From: an uncultured Nitrospira sp.
Lineage (GTDB): Bacteria; Nitrospirota; Nitrospiria; Nitrospirales; Nitrospiraceae
Reading direction: 5' to 3'
Length of the DNA stretch: 54,807 bases
NCBI GenBank assembly: GCA_946479785.1
Contig: CAMLHQ010000011.1
Span: 1 to 54,807 of the forward strand
Below the pieces are notes generated by a model. That model was not told where the DNA came from, did no database searches, and saw only the letters and a program-made list of their open reading frames with translations. The position numbers were made by a program, and so were the translations under genes. This document shows positions 18,412 through 28,049 of this stretch, piece after piece; the first letter of the stretch is position 1; each line of letters starts with the position of its first letter.

Positions 18412-19167
18412 TTAGCCGCCAGCTGCTCCACTCAGCGTAACCGGCCCACTGACGGAAATAAACTCGTGGATCTCGGGGTCCGTCGTCTTGACGAACTCTG
18501 CTGCCGGCGCCATCAAGGCAATCTTCCCTTTGCGCAGCATCGCGACCCAGTCTGAAATGCCGAAAATTTCCGGGATCTCGTGACTGACCATGACGGCGGT
18601 AAACTTAAAGCGCCGGTGCATCGCCACGATGAGATCGTGAATCGACTTCGCCATCAAGGGATCAAGTCCGGTCGTGGGCTCGTCGAAGAGAATGATTTCC
18701 GGCTCCATGACAAGCGCCCGTGCCAAGCCGGCTCTCTTTTTCATTCCGCCGCTCAGTTCGGCCGGAAACTTATGCCCCATGCCCTCCAAGCCTACCTGTT
18801 CGAGCTTCTCTTCAACCCTTTTGGTGACTTCCGGCCCCTTCATTCGCAACTTCTCCCGCAATGGAAACGCAACGTTCTCAAAGACCGACAGCGAGTCGAA
18901 CAGCGCCGCTCCCTGAAACAGCATCGCGAACCGCTTACGGACGTCGTTAAGTGCCTTGCCCCGCAAGCGGGAAATTTCCACATCGCCGACCCATACCTCG
19001 CCGCGGTCAGGCTGCAGGAGTCCGATCATGTGTTTCAACAACACGCTTTTTCCCTCTCCGCTCTTCCCGATCACCGTCGTCAGTTTGCCGCCGGGGATCG
19101 TGAGGTCAAGGCCCTGCAATACCCGCTGACCACCCAATGTCTTTTCCACAGCGACGAGTTTAATCAT
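18412..19167 (-). CDS. mlaF: MlaF, ABC transporter ATP-binding protein
   Basis: A 251-residue ATPase of the Mla lipid transporter. Walker A is GKSGEGKS (34-41), the Q-loop glutamine is Q85, the signature is LSGGMKKR (138-145) and Walker B is ILFDEP (159-164). The LSGGM-KKRAGLARA form with a basic stretch is typical of MlaF. It starts 4 bases after the mlaE stop. The C-terminal 30 residues carry the family tail ending in a Gly/Ala-rich stretch. Confidence 0.95.
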   Translation of the reverse strand: MIKLVAVEKTLGGQRVLQGLDLTIPGGKLTTVIGKSGEGKSVLLKHMIGLLQPDRGEVWVGDVEISRLRGKALNDVRKRFAMLFQGAALFDSLSVFENVAFPLREKLRMKGPEVTKRVEEKLEQVGLEGMGHKFPAELSGGMKKRAGLARALVMEPEIILFDEPTTGLDPLMAKSIHDLIVAMHRRFKFTAVMVSHEIPEIFGISDWVAMLRKGKIALMAPAAEFVKTTDPEIHEFISVSGPVTLSGAAGG

Positions 19168-19171
19168 GGCA

Positions 19172-19936
19172 TCACAACAAGACGGACGTTAAGAAATAAT
19201 CCCAGACAAGAATGAGGACCGAGGACAGCACTACGGCTTCCGTCGTGGCCGTGCCCAAACCCTCGGCGCTGTGCTTGGTGAAGAATCCTTTATAGCAGCA
19301 AATCCAGCTGACGATCAGCCCGAAACTGATTGATTTGAGGATGCCGCCATACACGTCTTTCCACTCGACTGCGGACTCGATCGAATTCCAATAGGCACCG
19401 CCATTCCCACCCAAGAGATCGACGCCGACGATATAGCCCCCGTAAATCCCGACGACATCAAAAATTGCCACGAGCAAAGGCACACCGATCAATCCCGCGA
19501 CCAATTTCGGCGCGATCAGATACTGCAGCGGATTGATGGCCATGGTATCCAGCGCATCGATCTGCTCGGTAATCCGCATGATGCCGATTTCTGCCGTCAT
19601 GGCCGATCCGGCGCGCGCCGTGACCATCAGCGCCGCCAGCACAGGACCCAATTCCCGGATCATGCTCAAGGCGACCGCAGACCCGAGCAGTCCCTCCGAA
19701 CCAAATTTTCGCAACGTGTAATAGCCTTGGAGGGCAAGGACCATCCCGGTAAACCCGGCCGTGAGCACGACGACGAACGTGGATTTGTAGCCGATGAAGT
19801 GCAGCTGCTTGACGATCTGGGTGAACCGGAGCGGCGGCCTCGTCAGCCAGGCAAACGACGAAATGACGAACAAGAGCATGCGCCCCATCTCCTGAATCGA
19901 CGCGATGGCCCATGCTCCCAGACGTTCGACCATCAT
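19172..19936 (-). CDS. mlaE: MlaE, ABC transporter permease
   Basis: A 254-residue permease of the MlaE family with about five or six membrane segments. Family motifs are the GFTGMVLALQGYY loop, RELGPVLAALMVTARAGSAMTAEIG and MRITEQIDALDTM. It is the membrane core that moves lipids for MlaF/D. The ATG ATG start overlaps the stop of hpnG (ATGA), showing tight coupling to the hopanoid genes. MlaB and MlaA are not seen in this operon. Confidence 0.95.
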   Translation of the reverse strand: MMVERLGAWAIASIQEMGRMLLFVISSFAWLTRPPLRFTQIVKQLHFIGYKSTFVVVLTAGFTGMVLALQGYYTLRKFGSEGLLGSAVALSMIRELGPVLAALMVTARAGSAMTAEIGIMRITEQIDALDTMAINPLQYLIAPKLVAGLIGVPLLVAIFDVVGIYGGYIVGVDLLGGNGGAYWNSIESAVEWKDVYGGILKSISFGLIVSWICCYKGFFTKHSAEGLGTATTEAVVLSSVLILVWDYFLTSVLL

Positions 19937-20775
19937 GTCCTACCCGCTTCCCTTACCGGCAAAAGCCCGAATCCTTCTCCCGCATAGGCAAAACAAACCG
20001 CCGCCAGCCGGTCCGCGGCCAACCGACTTTGTCGTCGAAGCCGATTCAAGCCGATCAGACTTGATGGATGGCTGATTAACGAACTCAGTCCTCGAACCCA
20101 GCCAGCCGGCCTCAGAAACAGATTGAAATCCAGCGGAAGGTCCTCGCCGACAAGATCCGATACGGTCCGGAAAACCACGAACGGAATTCCTCGTTCCATT
20201 GCCACCGTTCCTAACGCCGCGCTCTCCATGTCGAGCGCCACGGCACCAGTCAACCGACTGATCACCTGTTTCTCCGAAGCTCGACAGATCACCCTGGACA
20301 TCGAGACAACCGAGCCGATGTGATCGGTCATCCCAATCTGCGCGACGGCCGATCTCACAGCGGAAACCACCACCGCATCACAGAAGATGGGATGTGCTAT
20401 CTGATTCCAGGCACCGTCAAACCACCCGGATGATACGCTGTTTCCGACGATCACATCTCCGATCGCGGCCGGCACCAGCGCCCCGGCAAATCCCGTGGAG
20501 ATTGCCAAGGCCATCGGTTGCCGGGTGAGCACGGCATTGGCAGCCGCGTTCGCCGCCTCCGGTCCGATCCCCGAGTGTACCAGCCAATACGAGCGATCGC
20601 CTTGTTGGCCGATGAAACAGCTCACGCCTTCGATTTCGACCCGCCGATCGACCGGCAAGGCGCGGCGTACGGCCGCCAGTTCCCATCGCGTCGCGACGAA
20701 CAGGGCGACGGGACTCAGAGGGAATTCGCCGTGCGATTGTGCACCGCCAACGGATGACGTCGGCCGCTGGGTCAA
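19933..20775 (-). CDS. hpnG: HpnG-type hopanoid nucleoside phosphorylase/nucleosidase
   Basis: A 280-residue protein of the nucleoside phosphorylase superfamily. The pattern ALFVATRWELAAVRRAL, the glycine-rich STGFAGALVPAAIGDVIVG and the substrate-binding VALDMESAALG are visible. Next to squalene-hopene cyclase, this is the HpnG type, which removes adenine from adenosylhopane. The start is TTG at 20775, overlapping the shc stop as TTGA, with no ribosome-binding site; no other start is near, so it is probably translated by coupling. A related nucleosidase function cannot be excluded from sequence. Confidence 0.85.
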   Translation of the reverse strand: MTQRPTSSVGGAQSHGEFPLSPVALFVATRWELAAVRRALPVDRRVEIEGVSCFIGQQGDRSYWLVHSGIGPEAANAAANAVLTRQPMALAISTGFAGALVPAAIGDVIVGNSVSSGWFDGAWNQIAHPIFCDAVVVSAVRSAVAQIGMTDHIGSVVSMSRVICRASEKQVISRLTGAVALDMESAALGTVAMERGIPFVVFRTVSDLVGEDLPLDFNLFLRPAGWVRGLSSLISHPSSLIGLNRLRRQSRLAADRLAAVCFAYAGEGFGLLPVREAGRT

Positions 20776-22943
20776 CGATCAAACCGATAGCACCCGGCTG
20801 TCAGAATCTGATGCCGCACTTCATCGGCCCGCATTTTATTGCGCATTCTCAGATTCCGATACATCGCGAGTGCCCACAGGGGGAAATACTGGCAGTACCA
20901 GTGATAGCGGAGATAGAACACGCGCGGGAACCCGGTGCCGGTATGCCGAACCTCTTCCCACGAACCATCTTTCATCTGGTGACGGAGGAGAAATTGGATC
21001 CCCCGAGCCACGCTAAACGAATCCGTCATCCCGGCCGACATTAACCCCAGAAGGGCCCAAGCCGTCTGCGACGGGGTACTTTCGCCCTTTCCGGCCAGGG
21101 CCGGCTCGGCATAAGAGACGCAAGACTCGCCCCAGCCGCCATCTGGATTCTGTTTGGATTCGAGCCACCCTACGGCCTGGCGAATATAGGGCTGCGACAG
21201 ATCCTCCCCGATGGCGCGAAGACCGGCGAGCACGGACCAGGTGCCATAGATATAGTTCACGCCCCATCGACCATACCAACTGCCATCCGGCTCTTGTTCA
21301 TGTTTGAGGAATGCCAAAGCCGGTGCCACGGCCGGATGTGATTGATCGTACCCCAGCGCGGCAAGCATCTCGAGACAGCGCCCCGTCAGATCGGCAGTGC
21401 TTGGATCCAGCAACGCGTGGTGGTCCGCAAACGGAATGTAATTGAAAACGATGCGATTGTTGTCTTTGTCGTAGGCGCCCCATCCGCCATCGGACCCTTG
21501 CATCGCGACGACCCATGCCGCCCCGCGCCTGATGGAATCTTGCAACTCAGCCGTCTGTCCGACCTTCACTTTCGCCAACGCCATCAAGACAACGGCCGAA
21601 TCATCTACGTCCGGATAGAGTTCGTTCTCATGCTGGAAATACCAGCCACCCGGCTCGGCTTTTGGAGACGACACCTTCCAGTCACCAACCATCCTTGTCT
21701 GCTTGGACATCAGGTACGCGGCCCCTCGTTGCAAGGCCGGATGGTCCTGCGGCATTCCGGCTTCGACCAGGGCATTCATCAACAAAGACGTATCCCAAAT
21801 CGGCGAATGGCATGGTTGCAGATGCAGGGCGTCAACCCGTTGATCGCCGATCGACACCGTGTCGTAGATTTCCAGATCTTCTATTTCTTGAAGCGCCTTG
21901 CACACCAAGGGATCGTCGATCTGATAGCCCAGACATTGCAGCGCCATGATTGAGTTGGCCATCGCCGGATAGATCGCGCCGAGTCCGCCGCTCCCCTTGA
22001 GATGTTCCAACATCCAAGTCGCAGCGCGATGCAAGGCTTTTTCCCGCAGCCACATAAGCGGCATGTGGTCATAGAGTTTGAGCATCGCGTCCAGCGCGAC
22101 GAAAATATTATGCGGCGTCAACCATTTCTGATCCTTGTTGAACGGCGGGAACTTCCAATAGCGAATTTCGCTGCGAGGAATCAAATAGAGTTCCTCGATC
22201 CCCTGCTCTTTGGGAATGCGGCAGACGGGCCGGTGTGCAAATACGATCAGTAACGGAATCAACACCGCACGCGACCAATAGGAAATGGCGTAAATGTTGA
22301 AATAGAACCATTTCGGCAAGAACATGAGTTCGACTGGCATGTGTGGGATGCCTTCCCAATCATACTGATCGAACAGGGCCAGCGTGACTTTGGTAAAGAC
22401 GTTCGATTGAACGACGCCGCCCTTGCCGCGGATACAATCACGCGCCCGGAGCATGAATGGCTCGTCTCCAGAAATGCCGCTGAGCTTCAGCGCGAAATAC
22501 GCTTTCACCGACGCGCTGATTTCCGAAGGACCACCGTAGTAGATGGGCCAGCCGCCGTCCGGAAGCTGCGTCGATCGCAGATAGCGCACGGCCTTGCGTT
22601 CCCGCTCGGGATCAACGCGGTCTAAAAACCGCCGGAGCATAAGGTATTCGGACGTCAGCGTCGTATCGGCTTCGAGTTCAGCGACCCAGTACCCTTCCGT
22701 GGCATGTTGCCGCGCGAGAAACCAGGCCTGGCTCCGACGGACAGCATCCTCGATCGCGTCCAATTGACTGCCAGCGGGGCTGGCGATGCGTCGGGATGAG
22801 GCATCCACAGCCGCGGCTGATTTGTCGGAAACCAGCCGAAGCGAAGGTGTCGAGCCAGGATCGGTGGCAAGTCTGACTTTCTCCGGAACAGAGAGGAAGA
22901 AACTATCGGACAATCGGTCGAGGATGGTTCGAATCAGTTTCAT
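20772..22943 (-). CDS. shc: Squalene-hopene cyclase
   Basis: A protein of about 723 residues that cyclises squalene to hopene, the core of hopanoid synthesis. The catalytic acid motif DVDD lies at 445-448, and several QW repeats (such as SDGGWGAYD, PDGSWYGRWG and PDGGWGESC) are present. Compared with typical enzymes of about 630-660 residues it has an N-terminal extension of about 70 residues. The start is uncertain: ATG at 22943 is used, but ATG at 23006 or GTG at 23009 would add 21-22 residues, and none has a good ribosome-binding site. It heads the hopanoid/Mla operon. Confidence 0.95.
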   Translation of the reverse strand: MKLIRTILDRLSDSFFLSVPEKVRLATDPGSTPSLRLVSDKSAAAVDASSRRIASPAGSQLDAIEDAVRRSQAWFLARQHATEGYWVAELEADTTLTSEYLMLRRFLDRVDPERERKAVRYLRSTQLPDGGWPIYYGGPSEISASVKAYFALKLSGISGDEPFMLRARDCIRGKGGVVQSNVFTKVTLALFDQYDWEGIPHMPVELMFLPKWFYFNIYAISYWSRAVLIPLLIVFAHRPVCRIPKEQGIEELYLIPRSEIRYWKFPPFNKDQKWLTPHNIFVALDAMLKLYDHMPLMWLREKALHRAATWMLEHLKGSGGLGAIYPAMANSIMALQCLGYQIDDPLVCKALQEIEDLEIYDTVSIGDQRVDALHLQPCHSPIWDTSLLMNALVEAGMPQDHPALQRGAAYLMSKQTRMVGDWKVSSPKAEPGGWYFQHENELYPDVDDSAVVLMALAKVKVGQTAELQDSIRRGAAWVVAMQGSDGGWGAYDKDNNRIVFNYIPFADHHALLDPSTADLTGRCLEMLAALGYDQSHPAVAPALAFLKHEQEPDGSWYGRWGVNYIYGTWSVLAGLRAIGEDLSQPYIRQAVGWLESKQNPDGGWGESCVSYAEPALAGKGESTPSQTAWALLGLMSAGMTDSFSVARGIQFLLRHQMKDGSWEEVRHTGTGFPRVFYLRYHWYCQYFPLWALAMYRNLRMRNKMRADEVRHQILTAGCYRFDR

Positions 22944-23116
22944 GGGCTTTCGAAAAGGAGAAACAACTGTGAGAACCCTCGCGGCTAGGCGAGACGTGCG
23001 ACCCATCACAAAGGTCGTGGTTTTAGCTGTCGGGATATAACAGACGATCTAATTGAAGTCAAGCAAAGAGGCGCGGAAGTCCTCTGAACTACGAAGGTTT
23101 TTTGCTAATTGGCCTG

Positions 23117-26100
23117 CTAGGCCGGCTGCATGTCGTTCAGCCGAACCGACACGAGTTTGGAGATGCCCGGCTCCTCCATCGTGACCCCGAACAGCGAATC
23201 GGCGATCCCCATGGTCCGCTTGTTGTGAGTAATCACCATAAACTGAGCGCCCTCGGACAGTTCACGGAGCACGCCGGTAAATCTCCCAATGTTCTCTTCG
23301 TCGAGTGGAGCATCGATTTCGTCAAGGATACAGAACGGTGTAGGACGGATCAAAAAACTGGCGAACAACAGTGCCATGGCAGTCAACGTCTTCTCACCGC
23401 CCGAGAGCATGGTAATGCTCTTCAATCGCTTCCCCGGCGGTTGTGCGACAATCTCCACTCCCGGCTCTTGCGGCCCCTTACTTTCAACGGTGTCATCCAG
23501 CGGCACCTCAACCAACTGCAACTCCGCCCGCCCCCCGGGGAAGAATTTCCCGAACACCTCGCCGAACTTTTCCTGCAACTCCGCAAAGGTCGTCGCGAAC
23601 ATGTCCTTAGTCGTCCGATTGATCCGCTGAATGATCTCCTTGAGCGACGCGATCGAGTTCGACAGATCCTGCTCCTGTGCCGACAGAAACCGATGGCGTT
23701 CGTCCAGCTCTTGATGTTCGCTGATGGCGGCGAGATTGATCGGCCCCATGCGATCGAGCCGCTCTCGGATCTTGTGCAATTGCTGCCGCAGCTCGTCTTC
23801 CGTCGGCAACAGCTGCGCGTCGTAGGCCGAGGCCCCGTCGTGGACCTGCGACGTGGACAGATCAGCGGCAGCGGACTCGACGAGCGATGCGGGATCGACT
23901 TGATACGTTCCGGAGAGCGTAGATTCTACCGTTCCTAACTGCGTCCGCACTTCGGCCCGCTTGACTTCAAGGGTCATACGGGATTCCCGCAAGGTGAAAA
24001 CGGTCTTGCGTACATGCTCCAAACTCGTGTCCGTCGACTGGGCGCGAGCCATATCCTGAGCCTGCCGCTCCTGCGCCTCGACCAACTGTGCTTTGACGCG
24101 CTCAGCCGACTGGCCAAACTCCCGGCACATGGCTTCCTGCCGCTCTTGTTCCAGCCGACTCTGTTCCAACGAGGCCCCGAGCGACTCCAGTTGTCGATTC
24201 AAGCTGTCAATACGACCGACGGCTTCCTGCTGTTCTTGGCGAATCCGCTGAAGATCGCTTTGACGATGTTCGCGTGTCGTCCGAGCTTCCTGCGCGGTCA
24301 TCTGTGCTTGGGTGAGACGTTGCTGAAGGCCTTGCATGCCCTGATCCATCTGCTCTATGCGAACCCGAACAGCCTGCAACGCGCCTTCCTGTCCGGTTTT
24401 TTCTGCGATCCACTGCGACAGTTGTGCCTGCCCGGATCGGGCGTCTTGCTCCAGCCGCTGCACTTCCAGCGAACCGCGCTGCGCGTCACCCATCAACGTC
24501 TCGATCCGTTGGCTGAGATCTCCAAGAAAATGCTGCAGGCCCGACGCATCTTTTTGCAACGACAAGGCCTTCATCTCTTCATCGCGCAAGGCCTCGGCCA
24601 GACGACGTCCTTCCTCACGAAGCAATTGACCCTCGGCCTGCAATCGTTCCCGTTGCTGGCGCGCCTGCTCGACCTGTTCTGCCAATGTCGTCCGCCGGGA
24701 TTCCAACTGCATCACTTCACGGCGGCGCTGCAACAATCCGCCTGTCGAGCTGACCTGTCCCCCGGTGACGATGCCCGCCGCATCCAAGACTTCCCCCGCG
24801 CGGGTGACAAACGTCGGACCATCAGGCGCAGACCAAACCTGCTGCTCCCACAAGGAGATCGCCTCACTCAACGTCTCGATGAACACAACCCCATCGAACA
24901 AATAGTCGCGCGTAGCGCTTCGACGTTCCTCGACTTCGATAAGATCGACGGCTCGACCAATGACGCCGGACCGGTCAGCAACAGCAGACCACCACTCATT
25001 CGGTCGGGCCGACACGTTCCATCGCGGAGCCTGCGGAATGAACGTGCCCCTCCCAAGATCTTTCCCCATCAGGAAGTCAATCGCGTGAGACGCGGCTTGC
25101 GGACCATCGACGAACCATCCTCGGACTCGCTCGCCTAAGATGGCTTCGACCGCCCGATCCAAGCCGGCCGGCACGACAAGCCATTCGGCAACGGCATCAT
25201 GCACCCCTTGGCATGTTTTGAGTGCGGTGGCTTCCTCATCGCCCGACCGGCCATACCCCATGTCTTCCCGCAACACGCCTTGCAGGGCTCGCAGGTGCGA
25301 GTCCACGGCGGCCAATTCCTCCGATTGCGTCGCCAACAGCTGCTCGACCTCGGTCAATCCACTCGCAGTTTTCTCCGAGCTCTCTTCAATCTGCTGCTGC
25401 TGCCGACGGAGATCTGCCGCGATCTGCTCGGCCGCTTGGCAGGCCTGATGAAGCGCCTGACGCTTATCCATGGCGGCATCGTGCTGAGATTGAATCTCTT
25501 CCCGTTCCCGCGCCAGCCGTCCGTCGCGCTCGGACACCTCTTGCGCCCGTAGAGTCAATTGAGACAGGCTCTGCTCCGTGTTGGCCACCAGCACAGCCAA
25601 GTTTAATACGTCCATCCGCCCTCGCTCTTCCTCTTGAAGCGCCGAAGCTCGCTGATGCACGAGCCCCTTCATTTCGCGGTCGAGCGCAGCGAGCCCCTGT
25701 TCACGCTCGGTCAAGGTCTGGTCCAACCGATCGAGTTCCGTCAGCAGAGCTGCCTCCGCTTCTTTCAAATGCTCCTGCTCTCTCGTCAGCCGCTCAAGCT
25801 CTTCCCCACCCTGCGCCTGTTGCTGTTCATAGAGCTCGCCCTTATTGCGCTCGACTTCGGCTGCGGTAAGGGTCTGTGCCTGCTGCTGTTCGATCTGAGA
25901 GAGCTCGTCACGCCGCTGGCCGATCTCGATGCCGGCATCGGTGATGGCCAGCTTGATCCGCTCCAGCTCGGCGGTGAACCGCGCCTGCTCGGCTGCCTGC
26001 TCGGACTCTTGCCTGCTCAACGTATCCAGTTCGCGCTCGAGTTCGGCAATCATCCCGCGCAGCCGGCGATACTCGTTCGTCAACAATTGCACTTCGAGCG

Positions 26101-26797
26101 TCCGCGCCTCCTGTTGAAGCACTTGATAGGACCTCGCCTGACGCGCCTGGCGCTCGAGGGAGTTCAGTTGCTTTTTGACTTCGGCGATGATGTCCCGGAC
26201 ACGTAACAAATTCTGTTGGGTCACTTCCAATTTCCGCAGCGCTTCCGCCTTCTGCTTTTTGTAGCGGACGATCCCGGCGGTCTCTTCGATCAATTCGCGC
26301 CGGTCGTGCGGAGACGCGTTCAGAATTTGATCGATCTGCCCTTGGGCAATGACAGTATGTCCTTTGGTCCCCGCTCTCGTGTCCAACAAAATACTCCGAA
26401 TGTCCTTCAAGCGGCAGAGCGTCTTGTTGATCAAATACTCGCTGTCGCCGTTGCGATAGAGCCGTCGCGTAATCATGAGATCTTGATACTCTGCCAACTG
26501 ACTCGGCAGACCAGATTGGCCTTCGACCTTCACCTGATCGAGCCCGCTGATGACCAACGACACCTCAGCCATGCCCAATGGTTTGCGCACTTCCGTGCCG
26601 TTGAAGATCACATCTTCCATCTTTTCACTGCGCAAGGTCTTGGTACTTTGTTCCCCGAGCACCCAGAGGATCGCGTCGACCACGTTGCTCTTGCCACTTC
26701 CGTTCGGCCCGACGATGGCAGTCACGCCATTCGGAAACTCGATACGAGCCTCGGCGAACGACTTGAACCCCAACATCTCAAGCGACTTGAGATACAT
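23117..26797 (-). CDS. smc: SMC chromosome condensation protein
   Basis: A 1226-residue structural-maintenance-of-chromosomes ATPase. Walker A is GPNGSGKSN (30-38). Two very long Gln/Glu/Arg-rich coiled coils flank a hinge (about 520-680). The C-terminal head has the signature LSGGEKTLTAMAL and Walker B with FCILDEIDAPLDE. It organises the nucleoid together with ScpA/ScpB, which are not in this window. The start at 26797 has AAAGGAG upstream; 13 extra codons of open frame are ignored. About 110 bases separate it from the first codons of shc. Confidence 0.96.
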   Translation of the reverse strand: MYLKSLEMLGFKSFAEARIEFPNGVTAIVGPNGSGKSNVVDAILWVLGEQSTKTLRSEKMEDVIFNGTEVRKPLGMAEVSLVISGLDQVKVEGQSGLPSQLAEYQDLMITRRLYRNGDSEYLINKTLCRLKDIRSILLDTRAGTKGHTVIAQGQIDQILNASPHDRRELIEETAGIVRYKKQKAEALRKLEVTQQNLLRVRDIIAEVKKQLNSLERQARQARSYQVLQQEARTLEVQLLTNEYRRLRGMIAELERELDTLSRQESEQAAEQARFTAELERIKLAITDAGIEIGQRRDELSQIEQQQAQTLTAAEVERNKGELYEQQQAQGGEELERLTREQEHLKEAEAALLTELDRLDQTLTEREQGLAALDREMKGLVHQRASALQEEERGRMDVLNLAVLVANTEQSLSQLTLRAQEVSERDGRLAREREEIQSQHDAAMDKRQALHQACQAAEQIAADLRRQQQQIEESSEKTASGLTEVEQLLATQSEELAAVDSHLRALQGVLREDMGYGRSGDEEATALKTCQGVHDAVAEWLVVPAGLDRAVEAILGERVRGWFVDGPQAASHAIDFLMGKDLGRGTFIPQAPRWNVSARPNEWWSAVADRSGVIGRAVDLIEVEERRSATRDYLFDGVVFIETLSEAISLWEQQVWSAPDGPTFVTRAGEVLDAAGIVTGGQVSSTGGLLQRRREVMQLESRRTTLAEQVEQARQQRERLQAEGQLLREEGRRLAEALRDEEMKALSLQKDASGLQHFLGDLSQRIETLMGDAQRGSLEVQRLEQDARSGQAQLSQWIAEKTGQEGALQAVRVRIEQMDQGMQGLQQRLTQAQMTAQEARTTREHRQSDLQRIRQEQQEAVGRIDSLNRQLESLGASLEQSRLEQERQEAMCREFGQSAERVKAQLVEAQERQAQDMARAQSTDTSLEHVRKTVFTLRESRMTLEVKRAEVRTQLGTVESTLSGTYQVDPASLVESAAADLSTSQVHDGASAYDAQLLPTEDELRQQLHKIRERLDRMGPINLAAISEHQELDERHRFLSAQEQDLSNSIASLKEIIQRINRTTKDMFATTFAELQEKFGEVFGKFFPGGRAELQLVEVPLDDTVESKGPQEPGVEIVAQPPGKRLKSITMLSGGEKTLTAMALLFASFLIRPTPFCILDEIDAPLDEENIGRFTGVLRELSEGAQFMVITHNKRTMGIADSLFGVTMEEPGISKLVSVRLNDMQPA

Positions 26798-26963
26798 GCC
26801 CTGCTCCTTTGGTAGTTGGTCGAACGGTTGAACCACGAGGGGAAGTCACGGGTGGGTTATCTAGCACAGGCAACGGTGGAAATCAAAGAAAAATACCGCC
26901 GGTGGGGGCAGAGAGAGAAGGGGCTACAATATTTGGGATACAGCAGGCGCTAGGGATGACCGG

Positions 26964-27926
26964 TTATCCCGCCGACGCCGCCACAGATTTGTTGGACGGG
27001 TCGATCGTGATCAGTTCTTTGGGAAGCAGAAATTCCACATCTTCTTCTATCACGGTCAGATCTTCCACTTCGGCGTTTTCATACGTCTTGAGATAGGACA
27101 CGACTTCTTCGACCAGGACTTCCGGCGCCGACGCACCGGCGGTAATCCCGATGGCCTTGGCATTCTTCAACCAAGCCGGATTGATGTCCGCGGCCGAATC
27201 GATCAAGTACGAATCGATTCCGCAATGTTCTCCCAATTCGCGCAACCGGTTCGAGTTAGAGCTGTTTGGAGAGCCGATCACGAGAATGACGTCGACGAGT
27301 TTCGACAGCTCCTTCACCGCGTTCTGGCGGTTCTGCGTCGCATAGCAAATGTCTTCCTGGTGCGGTCCCTTAATATGCGGGAACCGCTTGTGCAGAGCCC
27401 CGACAATGTCTCGGCACTCATCGACGCTGAGCGTCGTCTGCGTGACATAGGACAAATTCGTCGTGTTCTCGACGTGCAGTTTTTCAACGTCTTCCACCGA
27501 CGACACGAGGTGGAATTTATCCGGCACTTGTCCCAACGTCCCGATCACCTCGGGGTGGCCGGCGTGGCCGATAAGAATGAGATCGTATCCCTGGGTGTAG
27601 TCTCGATTCACTTCGTTATGCACTTTGATGACGAGCGGGCAGGTGGCGTCGATGACATGCAACCGGCGGCGGTTGGCCACCTCCCACACCGATTTGGCCA
27701 CCCCGTGCGCGCTGAAAATCACGACGGAGCCTTCCGGCACTTCGTTGAGTTCTTCCACAAAGACCGCGCCCTTATGACGCAAGGAGTTGACGACATGCCG
27801 GCTATGGACGATTTCGTGGCGGACGTAGATGGGGGCTCCGTATTTCTTCAGCGACAAATCGACGATGTCGATCGCCCGGTCGACCCCGGCGCAGAACCCG
27901 CGTGGATTGGCGAGATAAATCTTCAT
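26964..27926 (-). CDS. ispH: IspH, 4-hydroxy-3-methylbut-2-enyl diphosphate reductase
   Basis: A 320-residue [4Fe-4S] enzyme, last step of the MEP pathway, giving IPP and DMAPP. The three cluster cysteines are C12 (GFCAGVDRA), C96 (DATCPLV) and C194 (EDICYATQNRQ); the substrate-site SAHG, GHPE and TQTT motifs are present. The start at 27926 has GAGGGA upstream; the open frame continues 89 codons further, but that part overlaps the divergent phoB gene and is rejected. A short variable C-terminal tail follows the family core. Confidence 0.96.
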   Translation of the reverse strand: MKIYLANPRGFCAGVDRAIDIVDLSLKKYGAPIYVRHEIVHSRHVVNSLRHKGAVFVEELNEVPEGSVVIFSAHGVAKSVWEVANRRRLHVIDATCPLVIKVHNEVNRDYTQGYDLILIGHAGHPEVIGTLGQVPDKFHLVSSVEDVEKLHVENTTNLSYVTQTTLSVDECRDIVGALHKRFPHIKGPHQEDICYATQNRQNAVKELSKLVDVILVIGSPNSSNSNRLRELGEHCGIDSYLIDSAADINPAWLKNAKAIGITAGASAPEVLVEEVVSYLKTYENAEVEDLTVIEEDVEFLLPKELITIDPSNKSVAASAG

Positions 27927-28008
27927 GGAAGTCCCTCTTTTTATATCTGAACACCTTACGTGAGTTCTCCGGGTTCCGTCAACAGAATAGCCGCAGGAGC
28001 CGCCTGCC

Positions 28009-28037
28009 TTGACAGCGCCTCCAGTGCCCCGTAGGCT
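28009..28037 (+). promoter_or_regulatory. Candidate sigma-70 promoter of phoB, near-leaderless
   Basis: A perfect -35 box TTGACA (28009-28014) is followed after 17 bases by TAGGCT (28032-28037). Transcription would begin near 28044, only about 6 bases before the phoB ATG at 28050, and no ribosome-binding site is present there. The transcript would be almost leaderless. Confidence 0.55.
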
Positions 28038-28049
28038 GATGTACCCCCC

